A DNA stretch of 64,000 nucleotides, taken from positions 1 through 64,000 of the forward strand of contig CAYHEC010000006.1 of the NCBI GenBank assembly GCA_964355675.1. Direction: 5' to 3'. Within the stretch, counting starts at the first letter, position 1. Every line of letters begins with the position of its first letter. The position numbers and the translations under genes are program-made. Shown here piece after piece: positions 17,551-25,673 of the stretch. Under the pieces are notes generated by a model. That model saw only the letters and a list, made by a program, of their open reading frames with translations. It had not been told where the DNA came from and made no database searches. The DNA comes from CAMBDS01 sp964355675 (GTDB taxonomy: Bacteria; Electryoneota; AABM5-125-24; Hatepunaeales; Hatepunaeaceae).

Positions 17551-17777
17551 GCCAGGGTAACCTCCTCTAAATTCTCAAAAATGATTTGACGCACCTCGCG
17601 TCTCAGCGCTGGCGTCATTCGCCAAGCCCAAGCTTCCTCTATCTCGAAGTCATCCACCCGAACCCAATACTTGCATTCCGCGTCGCCCTTTTCAGCGTGG
17701 ACATGCATCGGTTCGATTCCCTCGTTCGGGTAGATGATGATATGCCAGCCATGCTGATAAACGATTGTCGGGCTCAT
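17526..17777 (-). CDS. DUF4160 protein
   Basis: An 83-residue protein with the DUF4160 signature: a GWHIIIYPNEG strand, EPMHVHAEKGDAECKYWV (the 'PPHvHVek...akiwl' motif) and an R-rich helix followed by W. It overlaps the DUF2442 gene at 17278-17550. The pair is widespread and often lies with toxin-antitoxin genes, which is the case here (HigBA-type genes directly downstream). Confidence 0.85.
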   Translation of the reverse strand: MSPTIVYQHGWHIIIYPNEGIEPMHVHAEKGDAECKYWVRVDDFEIEEAWAWRMTPALRREVRQIIFENLEEVTLAWQKLHNR

Positions 17778-18090
17778 TGCGCTACTCCCCTTTTGCTGTT
17801 GATATCAAATATACCTAACGAGCAGGATTATTCCAATAGGTACTTGTTCCCTTGCTCCTTCGTAGTTAGCCATGACAGGCGGAAACTGCCAAGCCTTAAA
17901 GCCTTCACTGCGCAATGAGTTGAAGCAAGTTAATATTGCGGCACAACCTACTTGCTTGCAAGTCAGGTATCAATCGTCTAAAGTGACAAACTAAAGTCTG
18001 TCGTACCCATCCCATTCGGGCTGGAAGCCCGACCTACAAGCGACAACCGGGACGGTCATCCTACGCGACAGATTTGGAAATCTGTCCTAC
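17778..18090. repeat. Intergenic repeats with a GACAGATTT palindrome
   Basis: The region holds GTGACAAACTAAAGTCTGTCG (about 17980) and GGCTGGAAGCCCGACCTAC (about 18020). The fold-back GACAGATTT-GG-AAATCTGTC lies at 18067-18086, flanked by CTACGCG and CCTAC. The right edge of this last palindrome contains the TAG stop of the small membrane protein gene on the minus strand. No gene is visible. Confidence 0.75.
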
Positions 18091-18311
18091 CCAATCCCCT
18101 TGAATATCCCCTTCAGGAACAGCGCCACCCCCGTCAGGCAGAAAAGCGCCGAGAGTCCCATCAGCGCGTAATAGACCGGTTCCTCGAGATGGCGGCCACT
18201 CTTCAGCGCCATCGTTATCGTTTCGCCCAACCCCTCCGGCGGCCGCATCGAATAAACGATGCTCCCGCCCACTATACCAATCGCTAAAAGAATGATCCCT
18301 TTGATGGTCAT
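18087..18311 (-). CDS. Small two-helix membrane protein, DUF3185-like
   Basis: A 74-residue protein with two transmembrane segments (IKGIILLAIGIVGGSIVYS and YYALMGLSALFCLTGVALFL). The 'MxxKxIILLxxGI' start and short spacer resemble DUF3185 inner-membrane proteins; this is a weak match. The ATG at 18311 is chosen because GGAGA lies 6 bases upstream and it starts directly at the first helix. The stop TAG belongs to an adjoining palindromic repeat, so the original end may have differed. Confidence 0.6.
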   Translation of the reverse strand: MTIKGIILLAIGIVGGSIVYSMRPPEGLGETITMALKSGRHLEEPVYYALMGLSALFCLTGVALFLKGIFKGIG

Positions 18312-18465
18312 GGTTTCTCCAATTTTATTTGTCCGACTTGCCAAGGAGCCTGTAATGTCGAACGGATTTGGACAGGCCGAAATGACGCGTCTTTGATTGG
18401 CACGCAACCGACAGCGACGCCGGTGCTACCAATCCTACAATCTATCCCAAATTCTTTACTAAGTC

Positions 18466-18507
18466 AATAACAAAACAAAAGCGGCGTCGCACGAGACATG
18501 CGACGCC
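18466..18507 (-). terminator. Rho-independent terminator after hflC
   Basis: Read on the minus strand, arms GGCGTCGCA and TGCGACGCC (18483-18491 and 18499-18507) form a stem followed by GCTTTTGTTTTG. It lies about 55 bases beyond the hflC stop. Confidence 0.85.
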
Positions 18508-18561
18508 ACTTTCAAGACATGCCTTACTGCCGACTACGGGGAGTCGGCAGAAGAACCAGTG

Positions 18562-19398
18562 TTACTTCAACCACTTCAGCCACTCCGTCTCGGGCGGCAA
18601 GACCAGCACCGTCGTCGAGTCGATGATCTTCTTGTACGCCTCCATGCTCCTGAAAAAGTCGTAAAATTCCGGGTCCTTGCCAAACGACTTCGCGTAGATG
18701 TCGATCGCCTTCGCCTCAGCCGCCCCGCGGACAGTTTGTGACTCACGGTACGCCTCCGCCATCAGCACCACCTTCAGCGAATCCGCCGCCGCCCGAATCT
18801 TCAACGCCTCTTCCTCGCCCTCCGAACGGTACTGGTTGGCAATCCGCTTCCGCTCAGCACGCATCCGCTCAAAGACCGACTTCTCATTCTGAGGCGGAAG
18901 ATCTGCCCGCTTGATCCGCACATCGACGACCTCGATACCGTAAGCCTTCGCCGCTTCGTTGGTTCTCGCGGTCACCTTCAGCATCAGCTCCTCCCGGTTG
19001 GTCGTCACAACTTCCTCGACGTCGTGCTTGCCAAGCTCGACCCTGAGCTCCGAATAAATGATGTCGTCGAGGCGCGCCTGAGCCCCGTTTTCATCGTGTA
19101 CACTGATGAAAAACTTCAGCGGATCGACGATGCGCCACTTGGCATAGTTGTCGAGAAGCAAGTTCTTCTTGTCCTGCGTCAGGATTTCCGTCGGGCTGGA
19201 GTCGTAGTCCAGTAGCCGTTTGTCAAAATAAGTCACCGCCTGGAACGGCCAGGGCAGTTTCAGGTGCAAGCCCGGTGTGGTGACCGTAGCAACCGGAGCG
19301 CCAAACTGCAACACAATCGCCTGATTGATCTCATCGACCTGGTAAATCGATGATAAGACAAGAATTATGGCTACCGCAATAAGAATCAGCTTATTCAT
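18562..19398 (-). CDS. hflC: HflC, protease modulator of the HflKC complex
   Basis: A 278-residue protein. One N-terminal membrane helix (LILIAVAIILVLSSIYQV) precedes an SPFH domain: VDEINQAIVLQFGAPVATV, then TPGLHLKLPWPFQAVTYFDKRLL, the classical HflC signature. The RMRAERKRIANQYRSEGEEE helix and the conserved YAKSFGKDPEFYDFFRSMEAY tail follow. With HflK it forms a periplasmic cage around FtsH and limits proteolysis of membrane proteins. The ATG overlaps the hflK stop by 4 bases. A strong terminator follows. Confidence 0.95.
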   Translation of the reverse strand: MNKLILIAVAIILVLSSIYQVDEINQAIVLQFGAPVATVTTPGLHLKLPWPFQAVTYFDKRLLDYDSSPTEILTQDKKNLLLDNYAKWRIVDPLKFFISVHDENGAQARLDDIIYSELRVELGKHDVEEVVTTNREELMLKVTARTNEAAKAYGIEVVDVRIKRADLPPQNEKSVFERMRAERKRIANQYRSEGEEEALKIRAAADSLKVVLMAEAYRESQTVRGAAEAKAIDIYAKSFGKDPEFYDFFRSMEAYKKIIDSTTVLVLPPETEWLKWLK

Positions 19399-20381
19399 TT
19401 CCCACCTCCCTGCAGATTAAGCAGGTTGATCAGCCCGCCGTTCTTGTCACCCTTCACGATGTATTTCTTCAGCCCCGGTAGCACTTCCTCAAGCGTTTCC
19501 AAAAGCATCCGTTTGCGAGTCACTTCCTTCGCCTGACGGTATTCGTTCAAAACCTGATTGAAATTTGATGCGTCGCCTTCTGCCTTGGACACACGCTCCG
19601 AAGCGTAAGCTTCCGCACCCTTGACAAGCTGAGCCGCCTTACCGCGCACTCTTGGGATGATGTCCGAGCGGTAGGCTTCCGCTTCGTTAATCAGCTTCTC
19701 ACGGTCTTCGCGCGCCGAGGCGACGTCCTTGAACGCATCGACTACCGCATCGGGTGGGTGGACATCCTGAAGTTGCACGGCGACGATTTTAAGACCCGCG
19801 TCGTAGCTGTCCAGAATTCGTTGTAGCAGGATCATCGTCTCCTCCTGAATCTGTCCCTTGCCGCTGGTGAGGATTTCATCGATCTCGTGCTTGCCAACGA
19901 CCTGCCTCAGCGCCGCTTCGATAGGACGCGACGTGGCTTCGATGTCGCGCACCTTGAAGAGGAACTTCACCGGATCGATGATGCGATACTGGATGATGAG
20001 GTCAACCTTGACGATGTTCAGGTTGCCGGTCAGCATCTGCGACTCTTCCGGTTTATCGAGGTAGCGTGCCGGCGGACCCGGATCGACGGTGCGGAAGCCA
20101 ATCTCGGCGCGCCTGACCGACGAGACAGCGACTTTATCGACGCGCTCGACGGGCCACGGCAAGCGGTAGTGGATGCCGGGCGAAGTGACGCGGACGAAGG
20201 CTCCGAAGCGCCGGATGACGCCTTGCTGATCGGCGGCAACGACATAAACGCCAGTCGCCAGCCATACGGCGATGACGATGTAAAACAGCATTTTTTTGCC
20301 TGTCCCGAATATGGAGCTGACGTCGGGCACTTCGATGACTTCACCGTTAGGCAAAGTTACGTTTCGTGTTGGAATTTTCAT
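19395..20381 (-). CDS. hflK: HflK, protease modulator of the HflKC complex
   Basis: A 328-residue protein. A membrane helix at about 30-50 is followed by the SPFH domain with GVIRRFGAFVRVTSPGIHYRLPWPVERVDKV and the HflK-specific NLNIVKVDLIIQYRI. Downstream are DVHPPDAVVDAFKDVASAREDREK and a coiled-coil with GDASNFNQVLNEYRQAKEVTRKR. It is the first gene of the hflKC operon. The short N-terminal cytosolic part lacks the glycine-rich stretch of enterobacterial HflK. Confidence 0.95.
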   Translation of the reverse strand: MKIPTRNVTLPNGEVIEVPDVSSIFGTGKKMLFYIVIAVWLATGVYVVAADQQGVIRRFGAFVRVTSPGIHYRLPWPVERVDKVAVSSVRRAEIGFRTVDPGPPARYLDKPEESQMLTGNLNIVKVDLIIQYRIIDPVKFLFKVRDIEATSRPIEAALRQVVGKHEIDEILTSGKGQIQEETMILLQRILDSYDAGLKIVAVQLQDVHPPDAVVDAFKDVASAREDREKLINEAEAYRSDIIPRVRGKAAQLVKGAEAYASERVSKAEGDASNFNQVLNEYRQAKEVTRKRMLLETLEEVLPGLKKYIVKGDKNGGLINLLNLQGGGK

Positions 20382-20674
20382 TTGGTTTCCTTTTAGTACG
20401 ACAGGCGTCCCTGCCTGTCACCTCATCATTCCGGCGAAAGCCGGAATCTATTCGATTCCCCCCTCCTGCTATTTGCAGGGGGGTGCAGGGGCGTGTCTTT
20501 GCGAGGAATGTAGTGACGAGGCAATCTTAGCACGATGGGTCTCTGTACCCGTCACCATATTTTACCACCCGATAGAACGACAATGTTTCATTCCGTTGTC
20601 AACTTGTTTTCCAATAATTGCAGTAACTTACTAAACATTCCCGCCAGACTGATGATGAGTATTAGGAAATCCAA
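20382..20674. repeat. Intergenic dispersed repeats upstream of hflK
   Basis: It contains AGTACGACAGGCGTCCCTGC (20396), the stem TTCCGGCGAAAGCCGGAA (about 20428-20445) and CCCCCCTCCTGCTATTTGCAGGGGGG (about 20459-20484). No gene is visible. The hflK promoter must lie here on the minus strand, but I cannot place it. Confidence 0.65.
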
Positions 20675-21349
20675 CTAAGGCGCTTTGTAATATACTGCGG
20701 TAGGCCCCATATACTTAATACCCTCTTTTTGCTCTAAAAGTAGTCGAGCAATTTCCAGCTTGTGAGTTTCTCTTTTATGTTGCCTAACATAATCTACGGC
20801 ACTTCGCAAAAGATATAATTTCAAGTAGTCGGCGGTACTCTCGAGGCTTAACCTGCCCTGAATGAATTTGCTAAAAGTGGCAATTAAGGATTTAGTAATT
20901 ATCGCTTTTGTATTCACAGTGACAGTTCTGTTTGTACCATCAATTGGCTCAAATCCAATTTTATCAAATCCAACAAAGGCTTTTGCTCCGATCTCCATTG
21001 CTTTCATACCTAAGCTTTCGGAACCACAACTGAAACAAAACACCGCTTTATTCTTGAACAAACTTAAGTTATCTTTATTAATGATTTCGGTAGATTCTCT
21101 TGTTTCTACAGCAATGCGATCTCTGTATTCACCTCCGTAAACACAATCATCACGGCCATGTGCCATTATGATTACAAATTCTACGCTTGCTTTTTCAAGT
21201 TCGACTAAGGCTAAGTTCTGATCACACTTATCGCTGAGTCTAAAAGATTTAAATGCATGTTTTTCCAACATAGTCACAACTGGTCCTAAATATTTTGTAT
21301 CTTCTGCAACAGAGTGAATACAAATACTACGATTTGTAGATTCGGTCAT
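20675..21349 (-). CDS. Caspase/CHAT-like cysteine protease, putative effector
   Basis: A 224-residue protein with a caspase-type dyad. H64 lies in VEFVIIMAHGRDD, after a hydrophobic strand. C108 lies in KAVFCFSCGSESLG, with the usual C-terminal 'AIxIGAKAFVGF' strand (MEIGAKAFVGFDKIGF). The 44-residue H-to-C spacing is normal for CHAT/C11-like peptidases. C-terminal helices (YLKLYLLRSAVDYVRQHKR) may bind a partner. It is the last gene of a four-gene operon; its ATG overlaps the receiver gene stop by 4 bases. As in other caspase-bearing defence modules, it is the likely killing component, kept silent until signalled by the upstream proteins. That role is inferred. Confidence 0.75.
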   Translation of the reverse strand: MTESTNRSICIHSVAEDTKYLGPVVTMLEKHAFKSFRLSDKCDQNLALVELEKASVEFVIIMAHGRDDCVYGGEYRDRIAVETRESTEIINKDNLSLFKNKAVFCFSCGSESLGMKAMEIGAKAFVGFDKIGFEPIDGTNRTVTVNTKAIITKSLIATFSKFIQGRLSLESTADYLKLYLLRSAVDYVRQHKRETHKLEIARLLLEQKEGIKYMGPTAVYYKAP

Positions 21350-22014
21350 TTATTTAAGTCAACTAAACATGCCACACCGAACTCAACAATTTCATGAGCA
21401 AGTCGCTTACCAATTTCATTTTGTTGTCTTACCGATTCTGCAAGCTCACGGAAACTTTTTCCATCTAAACCGGAGTTGGTTGTCTTCGCAAACAATCGCT
21501 CGTGTTTCATCAGAAATCTATCTGCCAACAAACACAGTGGCGGTGTCCCTAATGCCGTATAAACTTCATTCGGGAGATCGTCGCGCGAAATGAACCGATC
21601 AATCTCAGCGTCAAGTAGCTTTCTTAATAACTCTTCGGAAGTTTTCAATTTACTTGTCTTATCGTTTTCAATGACTTTTAGAAGCGTTTTACTCAGGGTT
21701 CCAGAATATAGCATCAGAATTGCTGCCCGATTCATAGCCCTAATAATTGCGATTATTTGGAGCGATAAATGAATTGCTGACGAAGGCTCGCTATTCGCAT
21801 CCAAGTTGATGTCAACTAAAACAACATCCCAGAATTCACTCGCGCGTTCTTGCACTTCCTTCAGAAAATTATCCCTGCTATGGCCTGACGAAAAGTCGAT
21901 TGGATTTATTTGATGGATATAAACCTCACCATATTCTCCCTCAATAGCACGTTTTGTCTCAGTAAATGCATTTGCATTTCTTATATCATCAATTGCGAGA
22001 ATACGGATTTTCAT
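21346..22014 (-). CDS. Response-regulator receiver-like protein
   Basis: A 222-residue protein. It begins MKIRILAIDDIRN with the acidic pair D9/D10. D68 in DVVLVDINLD is the expected phospho-acceptor. S104 in ILMLYSGT is the switch residue. The conserved lysine position carries R144 in RFISRDDL. There is no DNA-binding output domain; the last 80 residues are helical and may be a protein-binding tail. It overlaps the GHKL gene by 4 bases upstream and the protease gene by 4 bases downstream. It is the natural relay between the sensor ATPase and the protease. The K-to-R change leaves open whether it is phosphorylated or only binds. Confidence 0.8.
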   Translation of the reverse strand: MKIRILAIDDIRNANAFTETKRAIEGEYGEVYIHQINPIDFSSGHSRDNFLKEVQERASEFWDVVLVDINLDANSEPSSAIHLSLQIIAIIRAMNRAAILMLYSGTLSKTLLKVIENDKTSKLKTSEELLRKLLDAEIDRFISRDDLPNEVYTALGTPPLCLLADRFLMKHERLFAKTTNSGLDGKSFRELAESVRQQNEIGKRLAHEIVEFGVACLVDLNK

Positions 22015-24290
22015 GCTATAAACTCCAATACGAATTTTGCACCCCCGAGGATCGGATCATTACCTTCGAGAGAAATTTTCCCATTCATGTCTTTCATAAT
22101 ATCCCTGCACGTATATAACCCAATTCCGGATCCTCCCCGTCCACTAATTCCAAGTTCGAAAAGTGAATCAACGAGACCTTTCTTAACTGCCTCTCCATCA
22201 TTGGATATTGTGACAAGCATCCTCCCATTAGACGATGTGATACTAACAAGGAGATTTCTTGCATGTGCCTTAATAGCATTATCCACTAAGTTATCAAATA
22301 ATATTGTAATCGCCATCGGTCTGAATAGCCTTACAAATTCATTATTGTCATAAGTAATAGAGACTTTCGGTGTTGGTCTTGGTAAATCATCACCCTTTAG
22401 GTATTCGTATATAAATCGCCCTAAATCGTTCCGAATTTGTTCGACCTTTAGATTGAAATCGGCCTTAGTAACAATGCTACTTACTTTTACAGTCTCATCA
22501 ATCCATAGCTTAATTTTACTCAGAGAATCAAGTAAGCTATCTCTATCGTATTTATCGCGTTTAATATCGCTAATGAGAGAGCTTATTGTTCCACGCATTT
22601 TTTGTGCGGATAACTTGATCCAATGATCCAAATTATCACGAATCTCTTCTGGATTTCTCGCATTTGCTAACAGGAAAATATTCTTCCGTCGCTCAGTCTC
22701 ATACCTTCGTTCTGCCTGTTTACGCGACTGTTTGGCTTCTACAGCTTCCTTTTCGGCTTCTTCGCGAGCGGCTGTCAAGTCTGCATAGCGTTTTTCAATC
22801 AAGGCTATCTCTTTAAGAAGCGATTCATTGCCTGTATTCATTGCAATTCGCTTTAGATTCGATAGTGTGGACACGACACTTGCGGATTGTCGGTCGCTTA
22901 AGATATCAAGGAGTTTTTGATCGTACTCAATATCCAAAATATCTTTGGAGTCAGTCAATTTCTTGATGATCTCAAGTATATCGACTTTAACATCAATCGG
23001 TAGCAGTTCTTCATCTGTTCCTTTTGGCGGAGTACCCCATTTAATGGTTTCTATAGTATATTTTTCCAAGCGTTTCAAGGCGTAATCCCAAAAAAATTCT
23101 TGCAAATCACGCCATTCAGGTGAATCTATAAAGCCAGCATTCCTGCTTGAGGTTTCCCTGAAATGTGAGTCATCACCATACACCTCTATACGACCCGAAA
23201 GCTCTCTTGTCCCAAGATTTCGATAGTATCCTTGCTGTTTTCTTCGATCGATACCAAGCCCATCATCACCTTCATCACCAAATGGGTGTAAACGAAAGCC
23301 ATTTTTATACACAAATACAGAACCATAGGCAACATTATGCATACCTACAGCCCTATGGAAATGTAATTTTGCAGATCTATTGAGAGCAAACAGATAGATA
23401 CGGACATTGGCTAAAGAATCATACGGACATTTTTCAGTGATGCGATATATCAATGAACCGCGATCAGTTAGAGTTGTAGATACAGTTTCACATTTACTAT
23501 CTACGACACATTGTATCTGCGTAGTCCTAAGTCTCAAATCTTCAAAAAGAAAGTTTCGTATTGTACCATTTATACAATTTCTCTCGTCTTCTTCAAGCTC
23601 ATCTGAAAATTGCTCTTCCGGAACAATCAGTTCAATAGTAAATCCCTCCGCATCATTCTCCTGATTAGGGTTTATCAATTTGCGCAATGCATCGCGTAGC
23701 TTTTTAATTTTTAAACGATCCCATGTCTCGCGTAGGCCAGAAATCTCTAAAATGGTTCCTACATTGAGATTGTAAGGATTTCTTTCACTGGAGGAAATAC
23801 TCACATGAATATCGACGAATTCTTTCTTACTGTCTTCCTCAAATTCCTGCCAATCAACATCCACTCTTTCAATAAGTTCATTTGCATTAGCACGCGTGTA
23901 AAGGCTCAGAAGATTGCCTAACCTATCACATGAAAAACGCCCTATCCCCTTCGCTCCGGCAAATGTGCGCTTACCGACAATTTTATTGCGATAATCTCTT
24001 GATTGGTCAAATAGGTCGTCTTCGACTCCTTCGTGTTTTGCAGAATATGCAACAAATAGCCATTTATTTACAACATCATCAGGAGTCATGCCTTTACCAT
24101 CGTCCGCAATGATAAGTCGAGGAGCAGACGTGCGAAGTCCTTCGAATCGTATTTGTACACTACGCGCATGGGCATCGAATGAGTTCTTTACTAATTCAAA
24201 TACAGCAACAAAATCATCGGTGATTAGTTCACGCCCGATGATCTTCTTTAATGCCGAGCTGATCCGGAATGTGGCCGGGCGTTTAGGCAT
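22011..24290 (-). CDS. Double-GHKL ATPase (MORC/Hsp90-like plus histidine-kinase-like)
   Basis: A 759-residue protein with two ATP-binding GHKL modules. The N-terminal one is MORC/MutL/Hsp90-like: ELVKNSFDAHA (N-box, 32-42), IADDGKGM (61-68) and GAKGIGRFS (112-120). A putative S5-like transducer follows (about 330-400, RIYLFALNRSAKLHFHRAVG), then a coiled-coil (about 500-560). The C-terminal one is histidine-kinase-like: LFDNLVDNAIKAHA (about 664-677), ISNDG and GSGIGLYTCRDIM (720-732). Between them lies a helical pair resembling a dimerisation domain (WIKLSAQKMRGTISSL) without an obvious HE box, so true autokinase activity is uncertain. The ATG at 24290 overlaps the methyltransferase stop by 8 bases. 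Prokaryotic MORC-type ATPases are known partners of restriction-modification genes. Confidence 0.8.
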   Translation of the reverse strand: MPKRPATFRISSALKKIIGRELITDDFVAVFELVKNSFDAHARSVQIRFEGLRTSAPRLIIADDGKGMTPDDVVNKWLFVAYSAKHEGVEDDLFDQSRDYRNKIVGKRTFAGAKGIGRFSCDRLGNLLSLYTRANANELIERVDVDWQEFEEDSKKEFVDIHVSISSSERNPYNLNVGTILEISGLRETWDRLKIKKLRDALRKLINPNQENDAEGFTIELIVPEEQFSDELEEDERNCINGTIRNFLFEDLRLRTTQIQCVVDSKCETVSTTLTDRGSLIYRITEKCPYDSLANVRIYLFALNRSAKLHFHRAVGMHNVAYGSVFVYKNGFRLHPFGDEGDDGLGIDRRKQQGYYRNLGTRELSGRIEVYGDDSHFRETSSRNAGFIDSPEWRDLQEFFWDYALKRLEKYTIETIKWGTPPKGTDEELLPIDVKVDILEIIKKLTDSKDILDIEYDQKLLDILSDRQSASVVSTLSNLKRIAMNTGNESLLKEIALIEKRYADLTAAREEAEKEAVEAKQSRKQAERRYETERRKNIFLLANARNPEEIRDNLDHWIKLSAQKMRGTISSLISDIKRDKYDRDSLLDSLSKIKLWIDETVKVSSIVTKADFNLKVEQIRNDLGRFIYEYLKGDDLPRPTPKVSITYDNNEFVRLFRPMAITILFDNLVDNAIKAHARNLLVSITSSNGRMLVTISNDGEAVKKGLVDSLFELGISGRGGSGIGLYTCRDIMKDMNGKISLEGNDPILGGAKFVLEFIA

Positions 24291-25500
24291 CTGACAACAC
24301 CTTCTTAATCGACATTCCAATCAATCGAGCGAATAGCGGTGGTATCGCATTCCCGACCTGTGTGTAGCGAGGAGTCTCTAACGCACGCCGATGTCCGCCA
24401 GTAGTATAAGGTCCTTTGAACTCAAACCAATCGGGAAAGGTCTGTAGTCGGGCGCACTCTCGGACGGTTAGTACTCGGGCTTCTGAGTAATGGATATTAT
24501 CGTCCGGTATCGTTGTTATAGTAGGAGCGGTTTGATCAGCGTTAAGCACCACAACGCTCCGCTTCATTAAGCCAAATTGTTCTCGATCTGTCCCCTCTAT
24601 CCTTTTATCTCTGACAGCATGAGACAGGAGTTTTTCAAATACACCTCTGTTCGCAACGGTATGGTTCACAAAACGATGACTATCGGGGATGTGTTGTTCT
24701 TGAATGTTTCTCATGTACTTCTGAACAGGAGTGCATGAATCCGCCGTTATGCCGGATTTGAACCCTCTTGAATCAGGGCATTGTGTGGATCCGTGTTGCT
24801 GTTCCAGGTCGGAGATCGCCGATTGAACGCTATTGAGGCTTGGTAACCCAAGTGTTGACAGTCGTTCAAACCTTGTTGCTTTTAAGTCATCAAAGATGGC
24901 GTTTGCGAGGTTCTCGCGTGTTGCTACTGCAATAAAGCGAACTCTGCGTTGTGGAACACCGTATTGCGACATGTCTATGAGTTCGCCTTGCGCGTCGCTA
25001 TAGCCCAATTCCTTCAGTCTATCAATGACCACTTTAGAATATGCTACGCCAGATTCAGCATTGGCCTTAAAACGCTTTGTGAAGCCGCGAACGTTCTCAA
25101 AAATGATGCAGCGAGGTTGGACTAACTCAACGAATTCCAAGTATGAATGTACAAGACGATTGCGACTGTCGCCTTCTCGTCTTCGCCCAGCAGTTGAGAA
25201 TCCTTGACAGGGTGGTCCGCCAGCTACAAGATCGACTTGCCCACAAAGCCCCTTTAGTTCATCAACCTTCTCGATGAGCAAATCCTGTATATCCCAATTT
25301 GTGACGGATAACCAATCTGGCCACTCGTAATGAGTGTGCTTATCGATCAGGTTTGTTCGAAGCGTCAAAAACGCCGATTGGCTGCGTTCAACAGCAAAAA
25401 GCCCTCTCCACCCAGATTGGTGAAGACCGGTACTCAAGCCGCCACAGCCAGCAAACAAATCGATTACTGTGAGTTCGCTATGTTCGTTCTCTTTTATCAA
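24283..25500 (-). CDS. DNA (cytosine-5)-methyltransferase
   Basis: About 405 residues with all C5-methyltransferase motifs: I (IDLFAGCGGLSTGL, 13-26), IV with catalytic C98 (GGPPCQGFSTAGRRR), VI (ENVRGF, 135-140), VIII (QRRVRF, 184-189), a variable target-recognition region, and X (QVGNAIPPLFARLIG) near the end. It transfers a methyl group from SAM to cytosine in a specific site. I chose the TTG at 25500, which has AAAGGA upstream. The frame stays open to 25584, but those codons are translated repeat DNA (25532-25583). It is the first gene of the operon that continues with the GHKL ATPase. No restriction endonuclease is visible, so it may mark self DNA for the downstream system. Confidence 0.9.
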   Translation of the reverse strand: MIKENEHSELTVIDLFAGCGGLSTGLHQSGWRGLFAVERSQSAFLTLRTNLIDKHTHYEWPDWLSVTNWDIQDLLIEKVDELKGLCGQVDLVAGGPPCQGFSTAGRRREGDSRNRLVHSYLEFVELVQPRCIIFENVRGFTKRFKANAESGVAYSKVVIDRLKELGYSDAQGELIDMSQYGVPQRRVRFIAVATRENLANAIFDDLKATRFERLSTLGLPSLNSVQSAISDLEQQHGSTQCPDSRGFKSGITADSCTPVQKYMRNIQEQHIPDSHRFVNHTVANRGVFEKLLSHAVRDKRIEGTDREQFGLMKRSVVVLNADQTAPTITTIPDDNIHYSEARVLTVRECARLQTFPDWFEFKGPYTTGGHRRALETPRYTQVGNAIPPLFARLIGMSIKKVLSDA

Positions 25501-25531
25501 AATTCCTTTATTATTTGAAGGGCGAGCAAAG

Positions 25532-25672
25532 ACGGGCTCGGTAAACCGGCCCCTACGCGACAGGGTGCGGACACCCTGTCGCACAAGAAAATCACAGATC
25601 GATCACGCCCGTAGCCCCTATCCGATAAGTCTTTTCAGCCTTCTGTGACTCAGTGATCGATTTTTGACCCCT
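25532..25672. repeat. Composite dispersed repeat
   Basis: Three elements abut. GACGGGCTCGGTAAACCGGC with CCCTACGCG (25532-25558) is an inverted relative of the 1-105 family. The stem GCGACAGGGTG-CGGA-CACCCTGTCGC lies at 25557-25582. The GATCGATCACGCC ... GTGACTCAGTGATCGATTTTT element (25597-25671) matches the one at 7657-7731. No gene is visible. Confidence 0.8.
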
Positions 25673-25673
25673 C

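Noticed and set aside
20675..25500. Assignment as Detocs or an ordinary type II restriction-modification system
   Set aside because: Detocs has a different gene set, and no restriction endonuclease is visible; the methyltransferase, double-GHKL and separate protease do not fit.
25501..25584. Longer N-terminus of the cytosine methyltransferase from a GTG at 25584
   Set aside because: Those codons lie in dispersed repeat DNA, and the TTG at 25500 has a good ribosome site just before motif I.
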